DNA from: Prinsepia uniflora
Lineage: Eukaryota; Streptophyta; Magnoliopsida; Rosales; Rosaceae
Assembly (NCBI GenBank): GCA_032719365.1
Contig: CM064874.1
Coordinates: 37,682,716-37,746,715 of the forward strand
DNA length: 64,000 nt
Reading direction: 5' to 3'
The translations under genes and the position numbers were made by a program. The notes beneath the pieces were generated by a model. It saw nothing but the letters and a program-made list of their open reading frames with translations. It did not search any database and was not told the DNA's origin. Numbering within the stretch: position 1 is the stretch's first letter; each line of letters opens with the position of its first letter. Below, one piece after another: positions 44,328-54,574 of this stretch.

Positions 44328-46215
44328 CTAGTTGATGCGGATCACCTTTGACGCTGGCTCGTTTGACTCTTTGTTCTCCATGTGATTTACAGTCTTGTTT
44401 TTGATGTAGTCTGTACAATGCCCCTCCCTCAGGAGATTTCGGAGATATCTTTCGAAAGATATACATGTGCTGATATTGTGCCCATAACATTCATGATAGG
44501 CGCACCATTTGGTTTTATCAGCATTCTCTTGATTGCCTTTGACTAGCTCTGGCCTCTTAAACCATGGCTTGTTCTTAATTTCATTGTGGATCTGATGGGC
44601 TGGTAAAGATAGCTGCAAGTTAGGCTTCCCCATAACTGGCATTTGGGAGTGTTGCCCTGCCTTTCGCTTGTTGAGCTTTCCAGTTGCAGACTTTCCATGG
44701 GGTTCATCCTCATCGGAGGCCTTTTCGCTAGTCCCAGCATGGCCATGAGTTATGAGCGGCGCGCTTCTCGTCCTCCCAACTTGCATGTCGCTCTGCTAGC
44801 GAAAGTATTTCGGAAAGACATCGCGCATTGCTCATGACGATGTCCCCGTAAAGCTGGCTGTCTCGAGGGAGTCCTTGCTTGAATGCCATTGCCGCAACAA
44901 AGTCATTACAGCCGATAATGCGAGATTTCTCCTCACAAAATCTCTGTATGTATTGTCGCAGAGTGTCTTTTGCTCTCTTTCGGACAGAGAAAAGATGGTC
45001 GTCTTCCACCTCGATTGTCCGAAGTTGTGCGTATTCCTTCACAAATGTCAAAGCCAACTCTTCGAAGGACTCAATCGACCTCGGGGGGAGATGATTGAAC
45101 CAAGTCATGGCTTGGCCTTGAAGGGAAGCTTGAAAAACTTTGCACATGAGCGCATCGTTAGACCTGTGGGGGATCATGACTCCTCGAAAATGATCTATGT
45201 ATTTTACTGGGTCGGAGGATCCTTTGAATGGAGTGAAGTTTGGTGTTGCGAACCTCTGGGGGAATGGCTCCTCCTCAATATCCCTTATGAAGGGCGTAGA
45301 GAGCTGTATTTGGCGACGAAGATCGTCTTCTAGATCGCCACCCTGTTGAGCACGAAGGTGCATGTCCAGCATTTTTTGAACATCATTAGCCCGCAATGCT
45401 CCTTGCTGAGCCGATGAGTCCTCTTTTGCTAATTGTTGAGAAACTCCTTGAGCTTCTCCCCTTTTACTGTCGTGGGCAGATCGTTTTGGGTTTTTGTTTT
45501 GAGCTCGAAGTTGCCCCCTGCCCCCACGTGAGTGCTGTGAATGCTCTGCCCATAAAGTTGCCTCAGTCCGACCTCCTAGCCGTTCACGTACTAACGGCTT
45601 TAGGCGTTGTGGGATTTTTGCTTGATGAGCATGACTTTCTTCTCCAGAGTTTCCCAGCGAAGTATCTTGTGACATTGTTTGGCAGCGGGCCTGCTCTTTC
45701 CTAGGTCGTCCCTGGGCATTCTCTTGTCGGCCACGTGACGTGGATCGTCCGTCCTGCTCCTGGATTGGTCTCCCTGCTAGGAGTTGCTGCAAGAGCTCTG
45801 ACTGAAGTTGGATTTGTTTGCTTAACCCTTCAACTTGCTGCGCCAGATTGTCTTGGGGAGGTTGGTGACGACTTCTCCCTAAGATGTCATGACATCCGTC
45901 CAGAAAGTCCTTTAGGACCATGTTTGTTGTGGGTCGATCATGTCGTGATGCATTTCCCATCAACCTCTCATTCGCTTGTTTTAAAGTCGAAGTTCCTTCC
46001 CCTAGCGCGGGTACTTGGTTAGTTGGAGAGGGGAATGCTCCAAAACTGAAGGTTGGCCTCCCTTCGAGTGTCTCAAGGGGCGCTTCCATAGACACGCGCC
46101 TGAGTTGAGCTGGGCACTTCTCCGGAGTTTCTATGTGAGCTTCATTCCTCGTCTGAGCTGTTGAGGCAGAAATACCTTCTCTGGCTGACTGAGCGGATCG
46201 ACGAGCCTTAGCCAT
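44328..46215 (-). pseudogene. Gag of element H, one frameshift
   Basis: Structural protein of H. Minus strand from ATG at 46215-46213. The N-terminal 200 residues are Gln, Arg and Ser rich and probably disordered. A retrotransposon gag domain follows (segment beginning FATPNFTPFKGSSDP, with WFNHLPPRSIESFEEL and FCEEKSRI), to the stop at 44730-44728. A second frame (44786-44328) carries on smoothly and includes CAYHECYGHNISTC, a knuckle-like motif of Tat-type gags. The frames overlap near 44735-44780, so a single base change in frame joins them. Ends in VIRIN and a stop just where protease would begin in a full element. Whether the frame change is decay or programmed shifting is unknown; I favour decay. 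Confidence 0.8.
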
Positions 46216-46254
46216 GCCGATTCGAAGAATTTTGAATTTGGAAAGCTGTTGATG

Positions 46255-46645
46255 GGTAATTTGAACAACGTTCAGAATCTTCGAACAATGTCGATGAACG
46301 ACGAACGAAGAGAGATGAACGATGAACAATGTTCAAAATCTTCGAACAATGTCGATGAACGACGAACGAAGAAAGATGAACGATGAACGAATTCTTGATG
46401 AGTGATGAACAACGTTCAAAATCTTCGAACAATGTCGATAAACGACGAACGAAGAAAGATGAACGATGAACAAATTCTTGATGAGTGATGAACAACGTTC
46501 AAAATCTTCGAACAATGTCGATAAACGACGAACGAAGAAAGATGAACGATGAACAAATTCCTGATGAGTGATGAACAACGTTCAAAATCTTCGAACAATG
46601 TCGATGAACGACGAACGAAGAAAGATGAACGATGAACAAATGAGA
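46255..46645 (-). repeat. 83-bp tandem repeat in the leader of H
   Basis: Four to five units carrying 'GTTCAAAATCTTCGAACAAT' and 'GATGAACGACGAACGAAGAA'. Starts at about 46270, 46329, 46415, 46497 and 46580, so the period settles at 83 bases. Lies between the primer site and gag. Each unit has an inverted word TTCGAA. Confidence 0.85.
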
Positions 46646-46671
46646 GAGCTTCTTCTGAGTATAACTCAATA

Positions 46672-46690
46672 GCTCTCAATGAAAGCACCA
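46672..46690 (-). other. Putative primer binding site of H
   Basis: The reverse complement is TGGTGCTTTCATTGAGAGC, two bases after the LTR end. It starts with TGG as required for a CCA-ended tRNA. I could not assign the tRNA. Confidence 0.7.
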
Positions 46691-46692
46691 AT

Positions 46693-47280
46693 TGTTGAAG
46701 CAGAAATCGAACCCGCCGCGAAAAGTTCTCATAATTCCTGCAAACAGCAAACAATTAGCTATCGTTGTCTCGATCGATTTACCCGGGGGGTTGTTCGACC
46801 AAGAACACTCCGATGCCTAAGTTAGCTTTGAGAGAGGAAAAGGATATACTTCGAAGCGAAGAATCAACTTAACTTGGAAATGAAATGTGCCTTGCTATTT
46901 ATAGGGGTGAATGAAATGTTCAATTTCCATAGTTTCGATGTGGGACAAATGCTCATCAATTTACCTCTTATATAGGGGTGAGTGAGATGTTCAATTTCCA
47001 TAGTTTCGATGTGGGACAAATGCTCATCAATTTACCTCTTATATAGGGGTGAGTGAGATGTTCAATTTCCATAGTTTCGATGTGGGACAAATGCTCATCA
47101 ATTTGCATGCTAATACGTGTTATACAAATCGAGGGTGGAGAGGCTTCCACATGTCATTCTGGTTTGGGCCATGTCCGGTGCTTGTGCTTACAAGTATTAT
47201 TGCCAAGGGCAATTTGGTCATTTTGAGAATTATGGGCCACGTGGCAGCTCCACATTTTTCCGGTGATTTTGGGTTCCACA
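46693..47280 (-). repeat. 5' LTR of H
   Basis: Near-identical to 41634-42221. The promoter modules lie at 46936-46946, 47007-47017 and 47078-47088 (USE). The innermost TATA box TATAAATA is at 46903-46896, and transcription should start about 30 bases downstream on the minus strand. Confidence 0.92.
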
Positions 47281-47983
47281 ATTTTATATATTTTTGAGAT
47301 TATATTAATTTATTCTATTTGTATATTTCAACAATTAAATTAAGGGCATTTTTTGTATTAATTAAAAAAATTTATTCATTTTATTTTTCATTAAGTAACT
47401 AATTATTTTGATTTAGTTACTCTTTTAATTAGTGTATTTAAACAAACTATAAGAACATAATTAATTAAACTTAATGTAAATGTAAATGTAATGCCCTTTT
47501 AGTTGTTAAATGCATTAATTTGAAAAAAAAAAAAACTAAATCAAAACAATTAGTCACTTAATCAAAAATAAAATTGGTAAGAATTTATAATAAATGCCAA
47601 GAATACTCTTAACTTAATCGATAATTTACTAATGAAATAGTCAGATAAAGTAAATTGATGTGATCTCAAAATTACATGTAGTAAAATGATGAAATTGAAA
47701 CTTAGTGGTCCATTGTAATATTGACACCCTTAACCTCAAACCTTAGGGTGTAAAATGATGGTTTCCCTAAAACCAATTATGCATATGAGCTTATCCACAT
47801 CCCCTTTTATGTCTTCGAATATACACTCAAGTTTAAATCATTGTCTTACAAAAGTAATTAATGAATGCGTTTTTCACATTGCTAAGAAAGATTATGCTCT
47901 CTTTATGCATTCAAATTTCAATCTCCCTTATTTGAATTCAATTTAAAATTTAGAATATACATATTCTCCCAATAATTTATTTA
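47281..47983. other. AT-rich spacer
   Basis: Begins with the target duplication of H. Poly-A runs near 47523, low-complexity AT sequence, no ORF above 63 codons. Confidence 0.4.
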
Positions 47984-48639
47984 GGGTCCGCTTGGATGTA
48001 CTTTTAAAAATGCCAAAAATATTTTAATATGGATAGAAGTGTTTTCTAAGTTCAAAACTTGTGTTTGGTAAATTTTAAGAATTACTTCAAATTAGAAGAA
48101 CAAACACGTAATAAGGATTTTTTTCAGAATGCACTACCTATCAAAAACCTATCAAAAAAACAAGTAAGCATCTTTCTTCTTTAATGAAACTTTCTTTCTT
48201 TCAATATTATTTTTATATTTAATTAGTAATACCTTAAATGCCAAAATTCACCCTATTTTAAATTATTATTATTAATTTATCTAAATTCTTATTTATTTAT
48301 TCAATTAGTAATACTCTTATTGAATTTTATTATATTTGTTAACTCTAACTATATGTCATAATATAAATTTCCAAATATTTTTTTATATTAGAAAATTGAG
48401 TTATGAGAACGGTTAAATGAAATAATAATAGTTTTATATTTCTATAATCGATTTGTTTTTTCACTACCAAACGCTTTAATATTTAAATCGCAAGTACTTA
48501 TTAGAAATAAAATTATTTTTATATGTGCACACCAAACATCAAACTATTTTCCGTAAAAGTGCTATTAAATAACCGCTACTAATAAAAAAAAACACTACTA
48601 TTTAAAAGTGCATTATAGTAAGTGAATCCAAACAGGCAC
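47984..48639. mobile_element. Tourist-like (PIF/Harbinger) MITE
   Basis: Inverted ends GGGTCCGCTTGGATGTAC (47984-48001) and, in reverse complement, GTGCCTGTTTGGATTCAC (48622-48639), 12 of 18 matching. Flanked by TTA at 47981-47983 and 48640-48642, the target size and sequence of PIF/Harbinger transposons. AT-rich interior, no transposase. Confidence 0.6.
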
Positions 48640-49051
48640 TTAGTTTTATCCCAATGATTTTTTACCTTGTTTTGATAAAAGGATAAAACCCATGTGTTTT
48701 GTGGTGCTAGTTGAAGCCTGTAGATGGTGAAGATACAGTGTAGATGGTGAAGATATTATGGTGCAATAAGAATTTTGGTGGGTTTTACATGCAAATCTTT
48801 TTGTACTGTGAAGAAGCCAAACGTTTTAATGCCATTTGGTCCATTTGGACAATGTGGAACTTGATGTTGCTTGAGAGGAATGCTGATTATTGAGTATGAG
48901 GACCAAAGAAGTCATATTTCTTTACCACCAAACATCACCGTGTCTGTCTGTCTGCTTATACATAGTTCATTTTATTTTCTTTAGTCTCAAAGTTACTATC
49001 TAATTAGAACTAAAAAAGTATGTTACATTGTTGAGTCGAGGTTCCAAATAC
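48640..49051. other. 3' flank of the metallopeptidase pseudogene
   Basis: Contains a short direct repeat (GTAGATGGTGAAGATA, twice at about 48719-48757) and otherwise plain AT-rich sequence. Probably the former 3' UTR and downstream region. Confidence 0.4.
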
Positions 49052-52000
49052 CTAAAAATTAACAGGAAGATTACTCAAAAATGCAAAAGTGAGGGGTGAC
49101 GTGGACTTTCCAAACAACGAACACCAAGGAGGAAGCTTTGAAAGAACCCTTTCAACTTTTGGTGTCACTATGTCCTTATCAGTTCTCAACTTTAGAAGGG
49201 AAGCGTGCTTCTTCTCTATCGACTGGGTAGCGTTTTGTGCCCAGAAGAGTGTCAACCCAAACCTTGTTGGTGCATTCTTACCCCCAGAAAACTGAATAAT
49301 GTGCCATCCATCTACACTGCTCATGTCACCGACTAAAACCAATTCATCCAAGCTTCCTACATCTGAAGATAAAAGTTTAGTGAGCAGAAAACAAGCGGAA
49401 AGGATAAATCTGAAGTCCATCATACATTGAAGTTTACTGTACCTTTGAATGTGAAATCTTCTATTTCATCAGCGTTGATAGCTAGAGACCAGCGTACTGA
49501 TCCTTTTGTATCAATTAAAACTTGTGTCATTCTTTTATTACCATGAGTATCGGTATCTACATGCATTGCGGGAACATCTGATTCGCTCCACCCACCATCA
49601 GTTTCATCGTAGTTCCAACAACCGTACTTGACTGAAAATGTCACAAGATCGACACCTTTATCTCTACCGCATATGAAGCCTTCATTAATTTGCTCAACCT
49701 CCTTTGTCAATTTCCCAGGAGTGTAAGAAAACAGAGACACATAGGATCTAGGATCTTGTTTCCCATCAAAGCTTCTTGCCTTGTCTACAATATGCACAAC
49801 CTGAGAACCATAAAGTATTCCTAAATCAATGGTTGCACAAACATATATGTTCACATACATACGGATAATCGCTAAATCAATGGAACCATGTCAGTGCTAA
49901 ATTGCATAAGCTACAACACCCTAAAAGATGTTGCTTTTATCATACAAGTATCGACCTCACTTGTCAACTGTGGGTGCTATTTAAGGACAACCCGAAATTC
50001 CAAACTTTCAAAAGTTGTCTTCCTAGGAAAATAATCAAAAAATCACCAAAACTGTAATCGTCGATATGTAGATAGCCTTAACCTCAACTCCTTTGGTGTT
50101 ACAGCTATTGAAATGAAAATTGGGCACCGATCTTAGGGAGTGATTTTCGATACGATTGATAAAGTATTTCGATGCATGGATTGTACAGCGAAAAAGAGAA
50201 AGAAGAAGTTGTATGAGCATAAAGACAAGGTACAAAGTACAATCATTGCAAGACAGGCAAAATTAGGAATTAAGAGGCAATGACACTCTAGGAGCATAGG
50301 TGCCAATAGATACTTACATTTATGGTTCTCGATGTGTCTTTAGTAAATGGCGGAACAATACCCAATAAGACAACAGCCACTGAGACGCCAAACAATAAGC
50401 AAGCTGAAAGGAAAATCGATCTCTTGGCAGCTAGAGAGAAAGTGTGGTGAAGCATCTATTAGTTTCAAAAATAAAACAAGGCAGTCATGGCCACAAAACT
50501 CTATTCAGTTTATATGGCACCAAACACTTGAGAACGCAACTGCACTACAAAAACCCAACTTCTCCTAAAAGTTATTTCCATATGTAAATCCACCAACAAT
50601 GTAAAAATCAACCACTTAGGAATAAACAAAAACCTGAAAGATGAATATATGAAAGGAGGTACACCAAAGTCAGGCACATTACTGCAGCTACAAAAATAGC
50701 AACTATAACATTCCCCATCCACTCAGGAGTGCCACCAGGGTTCCTGTAAGAAAATACAAGGCCAGGTAAACAGTTATTTTCCAAGTGTCTGGAGAACCAA
50801 AATAAAGATCATTTTCAAAGTTGGCATGTAGAGTGACAATGAGGGCAATGAAAATTAAGGATGGCAGCTCTCTGAATATGCAAATAGCCAGCAAAAAAAT
50901 TGCTTATACAAACAGACCATGGAATTCAATCATAGACAAGGGATCAAATGACATCATTGTCTGTTGCTCTGCAGGCTTGATAAAAACCACAAGACAAAGA
51001 ACCTCTGGCCTCAGTTTCATTTACCAATAGAAATCGGGTGGCATGGGGTACTGGAGTGTAAATTGTCTAAAATTGGTTCAGTTTCTTAGACAACTTGATA
51101 GAATTCAATTCTTGAAACAAGTTCATATGACACATCATCAATCTCCATCTGAAGTTTGGAATAAGCGACAAACTAAATCCTATAATGCCCTAAAAATAAA
51201 TAGGTTGTCTCAAGGGCCATGCCATGTTTGTGGCACTAGAGATCTACAAAATTTACCTGTCAAGTCGAACAACAGTCCCAATTATCATTCCAGCCAGCCG
51301 AATAAATCCACCAGCAGAAAGTAATATTGGTATAGCTAATCCTATCAGCTATGTTGCAAGTTTGAGTGGCTTGGGAAATCTAACTGGGGTCAGAGTCGCT
51401 TCAAGAAAGCCATCTGAAAAAAATGGCGTACAAAATCAATTGAAAAATTGAAATCAGACGTTAAACTAACAATCAACACAGGGATAGGTCGAACGGGTCA
51501 GTCTAAGAAGGTCGAAAATAAAACTCACATGCGAATTCTGGTGGAACCAACCAAGTAAGAGCCAAATACGATGATCCAATTTTGTAATAGGTTCCCAAAA
51601 TGAGGAGAACAAGCCACTGAAGAGACCCTGATTTATAGAGCCATCTTTCAGCCTCTAATTTAATCAAATCAGCTTGAATCGCAGGTGAGAGCTGCTTTTT
51701 CTTGGCATATACATTTGACAAATACTTATGAAGAAAAATATAACCCATATATTGACCAGTCAATGCCCCAAGAAGAGCAGGTGCAAACAACCCAATTACC
51801 AGCCATGGGTTTGCAACATATGGCACTGGTGAAGAAGACATTAGGAGTATAATGAAGGCGGAAAGAACAGAGAAACTTAATGCGAATACCCACATAAGGA
51901 TAGCACTCAAACATGATAAGGGCAACGAGATTGCAGCCGGAGAACCACCCATAAGCAATGATGTAGTCCATATCAGAAGTGATTGCGCTATCACTGAGTT

Positions 52001-54574
52001 ATGAAGCATATTGGCAAATCGTTGACGACAGACAACCATATATGTCCCCTTAAATTTTTATAAAGGTTAGAATCACATTGCAAACTAATTATCAAGGCAT
52101 CTGATGCCCACAGGATTAAAACAAAACCATCTCAATAAAGAAACAAAGAAAAATAATTTTGAAGAAACGCAAAGGGTGGGGTGTTAAGAATCAAAACAAG
52201 AAGAATAAAAAAGCTTAGCAGTTACAATATACCAAGATGTCAAAATACACTGCAGTGCTCTGGCCCTTATTATCCTCTTCTACCATTGCGCTGGCTATGG
52301 GAAGATGAGAGGATGCAGCAATCCTAATCAGAAAAGCAAGCATATTTTCTCCAAGATGTTGAAGAGATCCTAATTTAAGAAGCTCCAATTTGTCATTCTG
52401 CATGAAAATGAAAAATTTTAAGTGCACACAACAACGTCAACTTGGGAAAAAAAAAAAAAAACTTAAGTCCAGATGCCCTTCCTTCCCCATGGCAGGTTGC
52501 TAGTCAGTATTCATTTTTTGCACATTATAATCATTCCAGTCTTCAAAGTAAAATAAATTTAAACATAAATCTAGTAAATGTACACTAAGCACTAATCAAC
52601 TTTCAAATTCCCACCTGTAAATCTCATAGGTTTAATGAGAATAATTTAGGATCAAATTATATTATCATAGGAAAACATAACTTTTGGAGAAAATATCACA
52701 AAAGGGGTTAAAGGGAAAAGAAGTTAAACCTTTGTATGGTATACTGCAGTATTATCAGCATAAGCGAGGTCGAGCCCTGAAAGGCCAGCAACCTCTCTGT
52801 ACACTTGGAAATCTGTTGCAGATTTTATGGCTCCAGAAGAAAATATATCCTGCAGCACTGAAGTCACTAAGATTCGAGTATTTTCGCCCAGTAAATACAC
52901 AAAAACTAAAAAATAAAATAAGAAAGTGATTAAGGGGAATTACACACCTGTGCTATAATTTGGGCAGACGGGTATTTGCTACTGAGGCAAAATTTTCAAT
53001 AACCCAAGGATCAGGACCAGCATAAAGACGAACAAATATTCATAAGGATAAAATTAACCTTACACACATTTTGACACGTATGAGCTAGGTCAAAAGAAAG
53101 AAACGATTGACTTTTAGAAAACAGATCAAATCAGTCATTTACAATTTTTCTTGAAATTAGAGTAAGCTATAAACTCCTAGTAATAGGACAATACAGAATG
53201 GAGAACAAATGAATCATCTGAGTGACAGACAAGCACTATGAAGTTTAAACTGCATGAGGACAGACATAGCCTCGTACAGTACAGGTAGTGCGTTAAATCC
53301 CCATATCAAGGCACTTAACAGCATTGAGGAAGAACCCTTCTTAATCACCGACTAAAACATATAGACAAATTTGGCAATGCCATCATGTCCAACAGTTTTT
53401 GGAACTATCAACACACAACACAGTTTATATCAAGGTAATATATCTAGGGTAGCACATATGTCATAGGCCATCTAAAATCAAAACAATAAGTGAATTCTGG
53501 TCACAAATCTGACCTGAAATATGCCAGACTTTCCTCCAATACCCATGGCCTCCAAATCAATAGCCAAACGAATTGTTTTACTCCATGGATGCTGCAGTGT
53601 GAGAGAGAAGTTTCAGAAAAAGACAATTTTCAAGATCTAACAGAGTTATAACACATTTGCACAGACTAACATTGCTTACTAAATTTTACAATTGACTTAT
53701 TTTGTTTACATCCGTATCTTGTTAACTGATACATAAATTAAAGAACTCTATGATTGTGTTAGTGTGTTTTCAGAATACAACAAAGGGAATCAAATTTCTC
53801 GTTTACAATGAAAAAGATTGAAAGAACATGATCTTGCAAATGACTATTTTATTTTACATGTGAAATGAAAAATGATCTTGCATATGATTATTTCAAAGTG
53901 AAACAACACTAGACAATTTGCACCATCCATTCTCCTAGAAGATGAAACAGAAAGATTGTGTAACCGCATGACATGAAGTATTTAATTATAGCAAAGAACA
54001 AGGCCACTCAGCTTCTCAATGTTCAGAGAGAGAATCCACACTAACCTGAGTTATAAAGCTATGAGCACCATTCAGACCTTCCTCCTCCCCGGTATTAAAC
54101 AAAAATATAACAGCATGCTTAAATCCATGAGCCCACTGGGAAACTCCCCGAGCAAGTTCCAAAATGACAGCTACACATGAGCTGCAATCTCCAGCCCCTC
54201 CACTGAAAAGAGTACGATAAATTCCTCACAGGTCATATAAAAACTCTAATAGTTGTATGAGTGGGAGCTACAAGCACGTGCAACCAAAATTCAGCTAGTG
54301 AAAGCAATGAAATTGGAAATTCACACAATTTTCCAAACTGGTACTTAAGCTGACAACAAAGTTAATCACTTCATAATGAATATACTAAAAGCAATGAAAA
54401 GTGAGATTAATTAAGGTAAAGAAAGCATACGTCGAGAAGACGGTGTCAATGTGAGAAGAGACCAGAATAGAATTATCTACTGAATCAGGTGCATACTTTG
54501 GCAAAATTCTAACAACAATGTGATTCAGGTCAGAATAAACAAGTGTTCTGCCCTTGAACAAGCCACCAACCATA
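49052..54574 (-). pseudogene. ER metallopeptidase 1-like gene (M28), 5'-truncated and broken
   Basis: The intact family encodes ER-membrane Zn aminopeptidases with an M28 domain, multiple membrane spans and a lumenal C-terminal part. Exons on the minus strand: 54574-54431, 54202-54046, 53591-53514, 53021-52948, 52849-52730, 52397-52233, 52048-51529, 51413-51257, 50743-50634, 50430-50318, 49800-49443, 49362-49052. Zn-site segments remain: SSHIDTV, GAGDCSSC and NTGEEEG. Lesions: (1) exon 52948-53021 is 74 rather than 75 bases because of a missing A near 52975, shifting frame; (2) the acceptor before it reads AT instead of AG; (3) TAG at 51351-51349 in a membrane segment; (4) the first exon or exons with the N-terminal membrane anchor are absent, and sequence beyond 54574 is LTR of D. 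Other borders are normal GT/AG with matching phases, so this was a real spliced gene, not a retrocopy. Confidence 0.9.
51349..51351 (-). other. Nonsense codon in the metallopeptidase pseudogene
   Basis: TAG interrupts the frame between '...PKPLKLAT' and 'LIGLAIPILLSAGG...', inside a hydrophobic segment where the family has Leu. One base change from TTG would explain it. Confidence 0.85.

Larger units (their letters stand above)
41634..47280 (-). mobile_element. Gag-only LTR retrotransposon H (TR-GAG type), complete
   Basis: Seen: two 588-bp LTRs (41634-42221 and 46693-47280) with TG...CA ends and perfect target duplication ATTTT (41629-41633, 47281-47285). On the minus strand follow a putative primer site next to the right LTR, an 83-bp repeat leader, a gag reading, tandem repeats, other non-coding sequence and a polypurine tract next to the left LTR. 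I counted about four differences between the LTRs, so insertion is recent. There is no protease, RT or integrase. Known: TR-GAG elements keep gag but lack pol. The gag resembles Tat/Ogre-type Gypsy elements (retrotransposon gag domain plus CxxH...GHxxxxC-like knuckle). Inference: mobilised in trans by a Tat-type relative. Confidence 0.9.

Noticed and set aside
44875..45333. Plus-strand ORFs across 44875-46108
   Set aside because: Antisense shadows of the H gag; no domain of their own.
46255..46645. CRISPR-like direct repeat array
   Set aside because: Eukaryotic retrotransposon leader; near-identical whole units without variable spacers.
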